DNA of 64,000 nt from assembly GCA_000499405.2 (NCBI GenBank), contig HG738137.1, forward strand, positions 7,130,001 to 7,194,000, written 5' to 3'. Source of the stretch: Onchocerca volvulus (Eukaryota > Nematoda > Chromadorea > Rhabditida > Onchocercidae). The first letter of the stretch is position 1. Every line of letters begins with the position of its first letter. A program made the translations under genes and the position numbers. Positions 50,201-63,390 of the stretch are shown here, one piece after another. The notes beneath the pieces were generated by a model that was not told the origin of the DNA, did not search any database, and was given only the letters and a program-made list of their open reading frames with translations.

Positions 50201-51413
50201 AAGAAGGTGGGAAGTTGAAGTATAGTAGAATGTCGAAAATAACGATTTTCGTTTCAAGAAGCCGAATAATTAATAGCATCAATTGATTGAATCGAGCAGT
50301 GTCATCAATAATTCCTCTTTCTTCCTTTTATTAAATCCGAAAAAAAATCTTTTCCCTCATTTTTTTTGCATTTTCAAAAAATGTTTACCACTTTCTTTTA
50401 CATATTTAATGCGTTTAAATCAGTCAGCTATTATACATTTTAAATGTATTGATTAGATGATAAGATAAGCAATGCAACGTTACCGGCCTATCATTTTCTG
50501 CTTAAGTAAAATTCCACACTTTTAATGAGATAGGTTGATTGTAGAGAAGATCAGAAGTTTTTTTATATTTCAATCACAAAAATTCCATTTAAATTACTGA
50601 GAAATTTGTTAAAATTGAAAATGACAATGTTGGAGAGGGAAAGAGAAAATTTTTTAAGGAAAGCTTTTTGGAAGGATGAATTATGAGCATCAAATTTCAT
50701 CTCATCTCTAAAAACTGGTGCTTTTAAGAGTTGGTGAGAACGATGGAATCAATCTTTTGTTCACCTTTTGATTAAATCGATTCCATTCTTCTATCCCTGA
50801 AGTCTTTCCTACAAAAAAGTTGTTGAAGAATGCAATTAGTGATTGAAGAAAGCTACGATGACACTTATCGGAGAAATGATTTCGGAACAAAGTGATAAAT
50901 GTCATAACATTCAACCTTACTGATTAACTAGACCAATTAGATTGTATTGATTTATTTCTTGCAATTAAATCTTCTCTTTCGATCTTTAGAAACAGATGAA
51001 ATGAATTCATTCATAATAAATTTCAAGCTTTCTCAAACTTAATTTTCATGCCAGCTTCTAGTTAAAATAGCTAAAAGTTTAGTTCAGTTCTAGTTAAATG
51101 CTTCTATAGCTTACTACAATTTAGGAAATAATCATTTTTGTTTTTGTTTTTTCATTATTTAATTTCTTTTTATTATTCTGTTTGTGTTTTAATTTATTTT
51201 TGATTGATAATAAAATTAGTTATATATATTTTTGATTTATTTTTGTTATTTAGTATGAATGTTTTTTTGTGAAATAACTTATAGAAACATGATGGAGCAA
51301 AATATTATCGCCATTTCTTCTTCTCGTGATAAGCTAGCAATACCTATTCTTTTCTAGTACTTCACAATTTTACAAAAATTGATAATAATTCCAAAAAAGA
51401 AAATCTAAGAAAA

Positions 51414-51494
51414 GGTCAAACTATTCTTTTCTGGTACATCTCAAAAAAAGGTCAAACTATTCCTTTCTGGGCATTTCAAGAAAAGGTCAAACTG
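51414..51494. repeat. Tandem repeat, period 35-36
   Basis: GGTCAAACTATTC...TTTCTGG starts at 51414 and 51450; a third GGTCAAACT starts at 51485. Confidence 0.8.
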
Positions 51495-52713
51495 ACAAAT
51501 TGTACAACTTATATGTCTTATCAAGTGTTCATAGCAAGAAATTCTTATAGCATCGATCAAAATGGATAAGGAAAAAGAAAGATTACAAAAAAGAGTGCGA
51601 TAAAACTGTTAATGAAAAAGATGCCGCCATCCTTTTTTTGACTGATAATTTTATACAGCAACAAAGCATCATTATCAGGGGGAAAGAAAAACGGCGAATG
51701 AAGAGGACGACGGATGGAATTACGACGACACCTTTCTTGTTAAAATGCAAATTGCGAATAATTTTAGACTAAGTTTGCGACAAAATTCTGACAATTATCA
51801 TGTTAATTTTACATCTTATCACTTCATTTCAATTGCGTATAATTTGACTAATTTCAGCGAAGCCTTTCTACGTGTCATAATTTCAATACTTTAACTATTT
51901 CTTATCACTGAGACTGATAACAATCTTCTAATTCTTTGATATTTTAATAAAACTTTAGCTTTACATCTTTTGGAGTTTGTTGCATCTTTTAATCCCGCAA
52001 CCACCCACTTTTTGAAGTTGTTCCAATTGTTTGAAGTTCGATATATGGTACTTGGGCCATGTCTGTATCTCACAATCAGGAAGAAATCAGGATTTTTTCT
52101 CAGAAAATTTTCGCAATCTTAACAGTTGTACTGCTCTTTACGGCCTCTGATAAGTTGCATTATCATATTTTGGCTTCTTCAACGAACTGCAAACTGTAAT
52201 TATTGAGAAGTATAGACGATGAATTTGTATTTCTCTACCAGAATTGTAATTAATTGTCGTCAAGTGCAAACCCGTGATAATCAAGTTCCTTAAGATCAAA
52301 CAAGCATTCTCTAAGAATCGTAAATTCAAAAAATCATCCTAAAACGATTGTCCGTGGAATTCTAGATAGTACAGAGAGTTATTGCTTCTTCAATTGCTAT
52401 TTCTGAACAGTATAAGTGATTAGTTATCAACTGTTGGTTCTGAACAGTATGATTAGTTTACTTCCAGTTAATGCTATGAATTAATTCTTATCAAGGTGAT
52501 ATTCTTAACTGCTTAATCGAATCAACTTGGTGATAATTGCTACTGATAACATATCACTAGGTTACGAGAGAGAGAGAGAGAACAGAGATTGACCGGAAGG
52601 TTAAATTGACAACAAGCCGTGCATACTGTCTGTGCACTACTCAGTCTTGATAAAAAATTTCCCTTCGGATACAAAATATTGGCCATATATGTGGAATGAA
52701 TACTGCAAGAGTA

Positions 52714-52771
52714 AACACACACACACATACACACATACACACACACACACACGCATACACACACATACACT
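52714..52771. repeat. (CA)n microsatellite, interrupted
   Basis: CA/TACA repeats; on the other strand they make a spurious Cys/Val-rich ORF. Confidence 0.95.
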
Positions 52772-53573
52772 CACAGACAGATACGCATAGAAGCGGGAGG
52801 CGGAGTGGTGGTGGAGTTGCTTACGGGCGGTTGATGGTGTGATGACGGCGATGGTTGGGAACCGAAGCGTTGGGCAGTGTCGCAACTCTCTGCGAGTTTC
52901 AGAGCTCGTCGTCGTACTCGCTCGCTTCATTTTATAGTACTTTGGCTCAGTTCCTGGGATGATAGATACGGTATATTGCCGATTCTAACTGCACATTTAC
53001 CTGGCCTTCGTGCCTGTCTACCTGCTGGCTTACCTGTCAACACATCTGGCCATCTATTATTTTAATTACTTAGTTACCTGCGAGTTAGCTTGAATTGGTG
53101 CCAATCCCGATGAAATATAGTTAGTATTTGATATTTCAAATAATAGCAATAATGGACCTAGTCATTCATTTTGACAATTTTGACTGAAATGATATGGGAA
53201 ATGTGGAGTAATATATTGTTTTATATTGTCATGTACATTCATTCCACTCTCTCCTGACTAGGCTTGGCCATGAAATTTGTGAGTAATTCGGATGTTTACT
53301 TGACCTATCTGGCCTAGTTAAGATAGGCACTTTGGAGATTTTGAGATTCCCTATCGAAGGATTTGATTCTTCAGAACTGTTTTCCCTTGCATAGAATAAA
53401 AGGATAATTCATTCGTTCGTTTCTCTCTTCCCGTTCATTCCTTCACTTTCACACATTTTACCAAACATTATCTTTCATTTTTCATCTCTTTCATTCTCTT
53501 CTTCCCGCATTCTTTCTTCTAAATTATTCCAATTCTTCAATTATTTTTGTGAGAAAACTTTAAGAATTTTAAC

Positions 53574-53620
53574 TGCTCTCTCTCTCTCTCTCTCTCTTTC
53601 TCTATTTCTCTCTCTTTCCC
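53574..53620. repeat. (CT)n pyrimidine tract
   Basis: CT repeats with TTTC interruptions, about 0.4 kb before the frizzled start. Confidence 0.92.
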
Positions 53621-54003
53621 CCTCTTCTCTTTGTGTCTTTACATTTTAAATTCATAATTAATTACCCGTAAATTGAAATGATCGGTACTTGATCAGTTCA
53701 CTCAACAAAATAGATTGCAGAAAGTTGGGACAAGGAATGTTTTGCTTATCATAAATGAAGCATTGTTAAACTGATCATTCAGGTAGTTAATTAGTTTCAG
53801 TATACATATTTAATTGATTATTCTATCCGGAATTTTCCACTCCGGAAAGAAGATTTCCTCACACATCATTGATTATCTGTGTTAGTTCATCATTCATTCA
53901 TGTGGAATCTATTCGAAATGATTTGCATATTTTAAGCAATCTTTCTAGATTTCAGATTCCAAGTTTGGCGGGTAATTTCAACATTATCCGGTGACGACAG
54001 TCG

Positions 54004-54123
54004 ATGTTACTACGAAGCACAACAAATCAATTAACCTGTTACCACTATTACTTCTTACTTACCTCATTATTATTATTACTTTCGCTATGCACTAAACAAT
54101 CTACAGCATCGATTTTTGAACAG
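54004..54123 (+). CDS. frizzled exon 1, signal peptide
   Basis: Forty codons; hydrophobic core YFLLTSLLLLLSLC. Donor CAG|GTTTCA, phase 0. Upstream acceptor TTTCAG ends at 53955, giving a 48-nt leader suited to trans-splicing. Confidence 0.88.
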
Positions 54124-57100
54124 GTTTCAACATTTATGACAAATCTTGCAAAAGAAAAAATAGAAAAGTTAACTCTCATTCGAAATTTCTTCTAATTTCA
54201 AGAAAGAATTACAGAATTTGATCGAAATTCAAGTACCATTTGTTAAAAGAGCATTTAATTAATTATTAGCTTTGCGATTGCTGTTAGATTTCAATTAATT
54301 TGAAATTTTAGGCTAGTCGAAGTCGTTGTGAGCCTATCGAAATTCCATTATGTAAAGACATCCCATACAAATATACTTATTTCCCGAATTCATTGTTGCA
54401 GCCTGATCAACAAAGTGTTAGTTTTTCTTAACTGCCAAGATAATTCTCAAAAAACACTATGAAAAACTTCATAATTTTTGAAAACTCAATTCTCACCATA
54501 AATTATCAGAAAATTAATACTTCTTAAGTTTACTTTTGCAAATATTGAAGTTCCCCAGATAATCGTGTTTTACTTCTAAATACCGACAAAATAAATCGCA
54601 CTAAAACATCAATTTCTCACGCTTCGAAGAAAAAAAAGTTTTTCGGTAATGTAATTATTCAAAATATTCACTTCTCGGCATTTCAGTTACAAACCCAAAC
54701 GGAGCACTTTAAACCGTTGATTAAAACGAATTGTAATCCACACATCAAATTTTTTATATGCAGCGTATTTGCACCTATGTGTCCGGAACATATGCCGCAA
54801 GCGGTAACCAGCTGCCGGTCCGTATGTGAAGAGGTACTAATTAATCACTTCTCATAAATAAAATAACTAATAATTTAAATTTGGTGATTAATCATTTATA
54901 GCCACATCAATACTTCGTAATTTTAAATTTCTTCATTTTAATTACATTTTTAAAAATCAAATTCAAGTTAATACGAAACGGTCTAATCTGCGTAATTTTA
55001 TCATTACGGCTAATTTCTGCAAAATTCTGTTTGCTTGTTGCTGCATTAAATGATTTACTATCATATTATCATAAACTGTAATGAAAAAATTGAAATATTG
55101 TTTTAACTGATAACAAACCAAAAAAAAAAACCATTGTCTTTCATAAAGAACAATGTCGAATCAAATATCTTTCATAAAAGGTTTTCAAATTTTCATCATT
55201 TTCCAAAAGAATCATCATTCCCAAGAATTTTTGTGATATTTCGAACAATTTTTTAATTTTTTCCTTTCTTTCTCTCCTTTTTCTCTTCTTTCTTTGTTTT
55301 TACTAAATTTGTTGAAGTCGTAAAAACTATTCTGTCTAGGGAAACGTTTTTCTAAGTGTTTAGTAAATGTGTCCCATTAATAGTAATGATTCGTACCATT
55401 TGTCACTATAGCATTAAATATTAATATATTTTCTTTGTTGAATATGAAATTAACAAAAGGCAAATTTTTCGATTTGAAAATTTTCGATATGACCTATGAC
55501 CTATTTGTGCAAGAAATTTGCTTCTTCTATTCCCTCCTTCTCATAATGTGGCATAAGTATCATCCTAACAGGAAGTATTGAGATTCTTAACTGCCATTTG
55601 TAGCAAATTATGTGCGTTTGCTAAAAATGGCTAAAATATAACATCTGTTTTTGTTTATGTCTGCGTGATGAAGGATTGAATTTCTTGTCAATCATCAATT
55701 GATTATTAGATGGAAGAAGACACTTTTGGCTTTCTGCTCAGATCATTTGTAAAAGATATTTGAAATAAATCCTCAAAAATTAGAAGAAAAATCTGTGAAT
55801 GCGATCAGCCAGCTTTACTCCTTGTCCCACTTTTTGTCATTTTAAGTTAAGTTTCGTTTCAAATTGCACTTTGAAGAAGAAGAAGAAGAAACACAGCCTT
55901 CTTCTTTTCTAATAAATTCTGAGTTAATGGCATTGGAAGGAAGCACCACCATCGGTCCAAGTGTAGCTCTTTTTTCTTCCCTTTTCATCGGATCACATCA
56001 AAATGCCTCAAACAATTTTATTTATTTCACCCAACTTCTCCCCTTCGGTCTTCATTTCCTTTCTTATGGTCATGTTTTGTTTTCTCTACTTTTTTTTTCA
56101 ATCCCAGAAAAATAAATCATTGTTCAATCTGTCGAAGATAGAGGAAGAGATTAGTGAACAATTAAAGATTTTCAATTATTTATGAAAAGTTTGAGTTGAT
56201 AATTTTTTAATATATCAAAAATAAGATATATATATCAATAAGAATAAAATATATTGCTCAAAAGTAACAAAAAATTAATGCAGTAAAAATAAAATATATT
56301 GTTCAAAAGTAACAAAATTAATACAGTAAATTCTTACTCAAGTATTTGAATAGAACTAACTTGTTGTCCTAATTAATTATTTCTCATAACTTAATGGAAT
56401 AAATTCCCAGTATTTATGACCAAGACCTTTTTATGATCAAGAGATGCATTGGCCTTAATTTAACTATTAATTCATCTGAACCATTATAGGAATCAATTCT
56501 TTTTGCCGAACTTTCGATAAATTACACTTTCAACTTGGGAAAATTGAAAGCTTAGAAAAAAGAACGATTCCATTAAAATATATTCGCTCTGCTATCAATT
56601 CTGATTTATTTTAAAATTTGAAAGTGAAAATTAATTTGAGTTAAAGTTTTGTTAAATTATCATTTTAATATAATAGATCTGATCATATTACGCATATAGT
56701 GATTCACGTGTTCTTAACACAGATAATCCAGAAAATCACTGAGAAATTCTGAATAAAATCCAACTTTTTTTCAATGAATAAAATAAAATGAATAATTTCA
56801 AAAAATAAAATAAAATTTATAGGTAAAACCAGAGATTGCAATTTAAGATATTAGCAGAAAATTATTGGCATATCGATTGTCATTTTGAATTTAAATACGA
56901 ATAGTAGTAATATATAGGACGAAGGGCGACAATATCATCGCGCCAGAATCAATAGGGACAATCTTATTGCCCATTTTACAGCCTTTTCTATCCATAAAAT
57001 ATTACCAGGGCGATGAAATGAAATCTATCATCGCCTTTTTAACTTTTCAATTGTTATCCATCCCATAGATCGATATCTATAATGTCCAGAAATGAATGAA

Positions 57101-60100
57101 CTGGATAACCGGATAACCGGATAATCGGATATCATGTTTGATACAGTCATCGATCTTATCTTTTTCAGTAAAAAACCGAAATATGATGGCAAAAGAGGGG
57201 CATAGAAAGTAGAACTATCTTCATGATTCAATCAACTCACACTTTTCACTATTAAATTTTTTATGGTGGAAGAAAGTCCAAATTCTATGGTAATTAAAGA
57301 ATTTAATGATTGTAGTCAAATTTTCAAGATTTTTTCAGCATTAGAATTTGAAAATTTTCACTATAATTTGTAGTCCGCAATACTTTGACTCGTTTCGTTT
57401 CATTATTAATTACATTTATCATTCATCCTGAAAGTCCATCCTGAAATTCTTCTTATATTTTTTAATTAAATTCTTTAATTGAATTTTTCAATAATTCATC
57501 TGATCAAGTCATTGTTTTCCGCACAATTTTATTATTTCAAACCATTTTTTACTCGAATGGTTTTGATTCGTCCGGAAATTGATGCATCTAAGCAGATAGT
57601 AATCAGAAATAGGTAAGAGAGGATAACAAAACAGGTGGTTGAGTGCAAGGGAGGAGAATTCGGGCTGATGCTTTTTATCTTGCAAAGGTCACTCACTATT
57701 TTGGCCTATTGTGTATTCCAATCCACGACTGTTATTCTCTCCGTTTTGTGATTTAATAAATATTTGAAATCGTTTCGAAGATCTCTCTCATTTCTCACCT
57801 CTTTCAAATTCGAATTTAATCATTTTCATGTTACTGTATTATCCATGCAAAGTGTGGTTTAACAAGAAGACTGAAGAGAGGAGAAGAAGGAAAAGCGAAA
57901 ATTCCTTATAATTTCGACTAAATTTTGTTATTAAATTAATTTAAGTGTGATGAGAGAATGGATTGACCTACTTTCTTATTCCGCTACCATTAAAGGCTAC
58001 ATTTCATGAAATAAATCAGCCATTTCCTTGATTCTAGTGACATTTAAGAATTCAATACAAAAGACATTAGCATTCTTGGAAACAGCTGTACCCTCTATTC
58101 ACTATTATTTTTAAGTTTTCTTTAAATTTCTTTTCAATTTCCAAATTTTATTGATCATCTCTTTTTTATTTATTATCTTTTTTTTTTTCTTTTTTCTTTT
58201 TTTCTTTCTTTTTTTTTTTTTTTTTTTGTAGGTTAAGCGAGATTGCGTCTCAATTTTACAAGAATTCGGAATCGATTGGCCAGAACCACTGAATTGTAGT
58301 CGGTTTCCGGAAGCCCCAAATCTTTGTATGAAACCAACCAACGACCAGAATAGCTATCTAGGAGCGGAGTAAGTTCAGTTCGATTTGAAGTATTTTGATA
58401 TTTATACCTTGATTTTGTTTAGAAGAAATTATTTAATCTCTAAACATCAGATTTTCATCGGTTGAGTATTCAATGTCTATGTTATAAAATTTTCTTCTTG
58501 CTTTTTTAAATAACTTTCATAATATCCATGAAACTTTTTTCACAATTATTCTACTTAATACTTATTATAACAAAATTATTTTGTCTTTTTCTCGTTGCTT
58601 TTTAATATTATCAAATATTTTGACCATCAATTAACAATGTTAATCATTTTAGTTCAGATTTGGGAAGGAAAATCCTTTTCGGGTACTATCGTTAGAATAT
58701 CATAAAAACTAGCATCAGAATTTCTTTTAGAAATTTCGACTGAATTTTTTTTCGTTCTAACCAGAAAAATAAGGATCAGTAAAGTTTTTATCATTACCAT
58801 TTTCTCCAACTATTGATCCCTTGATTTCTAATTTCCGATCCTTTATCTTTCAACTTTATAATTATATAATCTACATAATTTAATAATTGTCTTTTTTGAA
58901 GCTAAAAAATTTCTGTCAATCGAAAATTTCAAATGTTTATTGATTTGTTGTGTTTTTTATATATTGCTTGGGCTGGTTTCGATTGATGTCTTTCCTTTAT
59001 CAGCCGCTTATCATATCAAATAATGCGCCTTCAAGGCGATTATCATGCCATTTTCCAATGAACTTTGTAATCGACTGAAAACTACATGCATTTTTATTTT
59101 TAATCCAATTAGACTTGGATGTCTACTCCAGATTTGATACTATCCACCAGCACATTTGAACAATTTGTTTTTTTTTTTTTTTTTTGATCTGGAAAAAAAT
59201 CATGTTATTGTTACAATAGATTTCTTGATGTCTAAAAAAAGATCATATAAACAAAAAGAAAAAAAAGACAAAACAGAAAACAAACTTATTTTTAGACAGT
59301 TTGATACGAATCATCGAGAGCCAGTAGCAAGTTTGGAAGGGCGGTTATTTTCTAAAACGATGACATCCTGTCCACATGATCTGGTCAACCTGGATCCTAC
59401 TGATCGTCATGGTTTATGTGTTTTTCAATGTAATCGTGATGGCATGTTCGATGTTTCCAAGAAGGAATTCGCACGATTTTGGATGCTTTTATGGGCTTCC
59501 ATCAATCTTGGTGTTACCGCTTTTACTGTTTTTACATTTATCATTGATCGACAACGTTTTCGTTTTCCTGAAAGGTTCGTTATTGTTGTCTTTTTTTCAG
59601 AATTTATTTTTGAAATCGATGCGCTATTGAAATTTTTTCATTGCATACTTTCGAATGTCTTTAGTTTTAAGATGTTGAATTTGATATTTCCCGACCGTTT
59701 GACTAATGCATTATGAAGCATTTTTATTATTATCATTTTCCTTCTTTCATGAGTTTCATCTTTTAAACACTGTTTGAATTTGTGCCAGGCATTGCATGAA
59801 TTATTGTTATTTGAGGCAAAAATATTCATCTGTCCATTATCCTTGTAGTATGGTTGTACCAGCTTCGCCAAACAAATAAAACAGAAAAAAGCAATGTTTC
59901 ATTAATTTTTCTCTTTTTTTTTGAAAATTCTCATATGCTATGAACGAAGATAAATAATATGCTTGTGAGTCATCCATATTAGTTTTGTGGTAGGGACCAA
60001 AAAGGAAGATTTTTTAAAATTGCTTTAAAAAAATTAACGATTTGCTTAAGGATTTTTTTTCTTGTGAAAATGCAGAAGAATTTAGGTATTTTATAAAAAT

Positions 60101-61029
60101 CCTTTTTTTTTAAAACTAATGTCTGAAGTTTTAAGAGTTTTGATTGTATTTACGGGACTAACAAAGATCTGGTGAATAATTTTCACAATTTTAATGCAGT
60201 ATCGGAGCTAGGACTTCTAAAAATTTGTAAATAGTGAATATTTTTTGAGCTTTGCATAGGTGCTGCTTGTTTCGAAGAATTGCAAAAGTATATGCTTTAA
60301 AGTCATAACCTGCAAGCGAATTTTTAATTTCGATAAGTATTGATTAGTCAAATTTTGAGAGTACGAAATTTTTACTTAATGAATTCCATTGAGTTCTGTA
60401 TTTTTTAATAAACAATCAGTCGCGATAAAGCTTCGTAACATTTTTTTTAATAAACAGTAAAATTTTTTTTTAAATAAACAATAAATTTTTTTTTCTTGAT
60501 AAGCTTCGTAATATTTTTTTCAATGTAATATTTTTTTTTTAACGTATTTTAATAAACAGTCAGTCTCGATAAGGCTTCATGATTTATGAGAATTCCTTTC
60601 GGATATGCTTCTTAGTCATGATTATGTTCTTAAACAGCTCAACAGAATACAAAATAAGGCCTGTAGCATCAAAATTTTAATTTTATATTTAGGCCCAGCT
60701 ATTTTTTCTAGCATAACAAGAGCTTAGATATGAAAAAACCTAATCTACTGATTTATTGAGTCAGATGAAATTTGGACTAGAAATTTCTTGGCCATATTCT
60801 TAGCACCGAATCGTGAAGCATGATTGCGAGTTATTATGCAAAAAGGAGTTAAAAATATTATAAAACCTGGAAGTTCTGTGCTGTAACATACTGGTCTCAG
60901 AATGTTCGGTGTGTTGCTATGAAGTGGCGGCAAGAAGAAAGGAATTGCTAAGGTTTAGAAGTGAACTATGAGCATTACTTTTGAAGTGCCGCATTCTCCC
61001 GAGCGGCCAATGCATCTAAACAAAGAGAA

Positions 61030-61072
<43 letters not shown>

Positions 61073-63390
61073 AAGGCCTTTCAAGCAAAATGACAAATGA
61101 GGGCTTTAAGGCCCAGAAAAATTATGATTATTGCTCTTTTCTATCAGTGATTTATACTACAAAGTTTCCCCTGGCAGTAGTCGAATAATACCAAACAAAT
61201 GCTATAAACAAAAAAAGTTATGCTAAGTTAGAATGTAACTACATGTCACATCTCGAGAAATGCTTATCAGAAGTTGTTATCAGTGAAGAAATCTATGTAA
61301 AGAGAGAAAGATAGAGCATTCCTTCTACTTTTCTCAAATTTATCTCTTTTAATGTGAAAAATTAATCTACGAAATTTTATTTTGATGCAAGCGCATCTCA
61401 TTTATTTGATAATGATAACTGTTTCAAAATTCAAAACAAGTTATCAAAATATAACACTAACAAGTTAACGCTACATTATATTATCTTTTTATTTTTAAAT
61501 GATTACCTAATAATATGCTAATATACTCTTAACAAAGATAGTCAAAATTATGTAACTTACATATTATATCAGTTTTAAGGAATTTATTAAATTTTTAAAC
61601 AGAGGAATTGTCAAGTAACGAATTTTAGTTTGATAAATTCAACACACTGCAACATTCATTCGTTACTAAATAATTAATTACCGCAATGTTTAGACTTTAG
61701 AATCGTTTTCTTGCAACTTCAAGTGAATGTTTTGAATTTCAGATCAATATTCTATCTGTCAGCTTGTTATATGCTTTTTTCATTGTCTCCGTTAAGTCGA
61801 GCAGTTTTTTCTTATGAACGAATTGCTTGCGACAAGTTACCAACCGGACAAACCTTCCTGATTGTTGGAACATTGGACAATACTTCATGTGTCATATCAT
61901 TCATGCTTAACTATTATTTCTCCGTTGCTAGCAATTTATGGTGGCTTATGCTTACTTTTACCTGGTTGGTACTTCTTCCTCAAAATTTACTTTTGATTCA
62001 GGTTGCATTACTTTGCAGACAGCAATGCAGTGATATATAACGATGATGATATTTCGAGTTGTTTACAAAATAGAAAAAAATCGAGAGAAATTTCAAAAGA
62101 AAATGACACCAGTTAAAATTGCCGCTATTGAAATACTTAAAAGAAAATGATTGGATGCTTCCTTCTTTTTGTTATTCTCACTTACATTACAAGATAACAG
62201 AATTTCTAAAATTCTTGAAATGCTAAACTATTTTCGATAACTTTGAACATAGCATTTGCTAATTTGCTAGCTCATTGGAATAAAAATATTTAATATAAAA
62301 TATTACAATTCAAAGATTGAAAGTTTTAAAAAATTCGAAACTCACTGATTTTCTCTTTTTACATGTGTAAAAAAAATATCTGTATGTAAAAAATGTAATC
62401 AAGATGCAGCCAAAATCGAGGTCTAGATTAGAAATCATTCTTTTTACGCAGTAATTGAATCATTCTAAAATTTAATTAAAATGTATTCCTTTCCTTAGAC
62501 CAAACCATCAGGTCTGAAAGCAGTCTATTTTCTTTTAATGGAAATTCCGTATCTTAATTCTTAGTCAAGACTAAGAAAAAGACTGTCTAAGAAGGTCTCA
62601 TCTGTTCTTAGGAAATGGAATCGAAAAAATTTTTATCTGAATTCACATTTGAAATTACATGAAATTAACTTATTCAAACAACCGCCTTGGAAAAAGACTT
62701 TTTTAAAAAACACTTTGCCTATTATTTATTGGTCTTGCAATCTTCCTAATTTTGAATGAAAAAAAAAAGATAATAGAAGAGAATAGCTACGGTAAAAATA
62801 TGAAAAAATAAAATAATCTTATCTCTGTTTTCTATCAGAACGACAGTTTTTCTTCAATTTTTCTAAAATATTTATTAAAAATAATGGAAAAATCGTGAAA
62901 AGCCATTATAAAAATAGTCTATGCAATTCAAAAAACTGAACAACATTTACCTTGTATGATAGAAAAAGTTAATTGTGGAAGATGGAAAAATGTTGCTACG
63001 CGATGATACTAAGCAACCAGAAGATTATTCTCGGGCAATTTAATTTTGTTGTTGAAATAATTAAAGTATAGATTATGAGCATTTGTAGAGACAGGAATCG
63101 AACAGCAATTCGAATTAAGTGATTAAATATTAAAGTAGACATAATCGTTCATGACAAAACGGAAATAATCCTATAAACAAGTTGATGGAAAAAATTATTA
63201 CTACTATTATTATTATTATTATTATTATCACTATTATTATTATTGTTATTATCACTATTTTAATTTCAGGTATCTCTCAGCTGCTCGTAAATGGGTTCCA
63301 GAAGGTATCGATGCATGGAGTAGTTATTTACATTTAGTTGCTTGGGCACTTCCAGCAATTCTAACTATTGCAGTACTCACTACTCATAAG
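54004..63390 (+). CDS. Frizzled-family Wnt receptor (Fz4/9/10-like), 3' end beyond window
   Basis: Seven-pass receptor for Wnt. Seven exons give 377 residues. Residues 1-36 are a signal peptide with a Leu-rich core. Residues about 46-160 are the CRD with all ten cysteines in Frizzled spacing (CEPIEIPLC, CNPHIKFFICSVFAPMC, SCRSVC, then C-V and NC-LC). QEFGIDWPEPLNCSRFP resembles Fz4 most. TM1 lies near 231-253, followed by DRQRFRFPER. TM2 is near 264-285 (SIFYLSACY), TM3 near 311-336 (SVASNLWWLMLTFTWYL) and TM4 near 357-374. TM5-7 and the PDZ/Dishevelled motif are outside. Among C. elegans receptors, MIG-1 or LIN-17 are the likeliest counterparts; I cannot choose. A TGA four codons upstream in frame fixes the start. 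Confidence 0.95.
54312..54416 (+). CDS. frizzled exon 2, CRD start
   Basis: Thirty-five codons: SRCEPIEIPLCKDIPYKYTY then FPNSLLQPDQQS. Donor AGT|GTTAGT, phase 0. Confidence 0.93.
54687..54833 (+). CDS. frizzled exon 3, CRD
   Basis: Forty-nine codons: LQTQTEHFKPLIKTNC, IKFFICSVFAPMCPEHM, VTSCRSVCEE. Donor GAG|GTACTA. Confidence 0.96.
54834..58231 (+). other. frizzled intron 3 (3.4 kb)
   Basis: Splits the CRD between its seventh and eighth cysteines. AT-rich; contains the 8-bp repeat at 57103 and ends in an unusually long T-rich tract. Confidence 0.85.
57103..57130. repeat. 8-bp tandem repeat
   Basis: GGATAACC repeated about 3.5 times, in the 3.4-kb frizzled intron. Confidence 0.8.
58232..58368 (+). 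CDS. frizzled exon 4, CRD end
   Basis: VKRDCVSILQEFGIDWPEPL, NCSRFPEAPNLCMKP. The acceptor follows a long T-rich tract after a 3.4-kb intron. Donor GA|GTAAGT, phase 2. Confidence 0.96.
59296..59574 (+). CDS. frizzled exon 5, linker and TM1
   Basis: Cysteine-containing extracellular linker (TSCPHDLVNLD, HGLCVFQCNRDGMF), then TM1 FWMLLWASINLGVTAF and ICL1 DRQRFRFPE. Donor AAG|GTTCGT, phase 2. Confidence 0.95.
61032..61070. repeat. (GA)n microsatellite
   Basis: About 19 GA units in the frizzled intron between exons 5 and 6. Confidence 0.95.
61743..61964 (+). CDS. frizzled exon 6, TM2 and TM3
   Basis: SIFYLSACYMLFSLSPLSRA, then ERIACDKLPTGQ, NTSCVISFMLNYYFSVAS and NLWWLMLTFT. Donor CCTG|GTTGGT, phase 2; the apparent stop at 62038 lies in the intron. 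Confidence 0.95.
63195..63256. repeat. (ATT)n microsatellite
   Basis: ATT repeats with CACT and GTT interruptions, ending just before the acceptor of frizzled exon 7. Confidence 0.95.
63270..63390 (+). CDS. frizzled exon 7, TM4, last in window
   Basis: Completes Trp, then YLSAARKWVPEGIDAWSSYL, HLVAWALPAILTIAVLTTHK. Donor AAG|GTTGTG, phase 0. The remaining 610 bases show no further exon. Confidence 0.93.

Larger units (their letters stand above)
44841..54003. other. Intergenic region between daxx and frizzled
   Basis: 9.2 kb with tandem repeats at 47101 and 51414, a T-rich patch near 51130-51270, CA and CT microsatellites and a GC-richer block at 52560-53060. The last block probably belongs to the frizzled promoter. 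No supported exon. Confidence 0.7.
58369..63269 (+). other. frizzled introns 4 to 6
   Basis: Gaps 58369-59295, 59575-61742 and 61965-63269: AT-rich introns with the GA and ATT microsatellites; nothing else recognised. Confidence 0.85.

Noticed and set aside
52540..52770. Cys/Val-rich minus-strand ORF
   Set aside because: Translation of the CA microsatellite.
58111..58341. Lys-rich minus-strand ORF
   Set aside because: Antisense of frizzled exon 4 and its T-rich acceptor tract.
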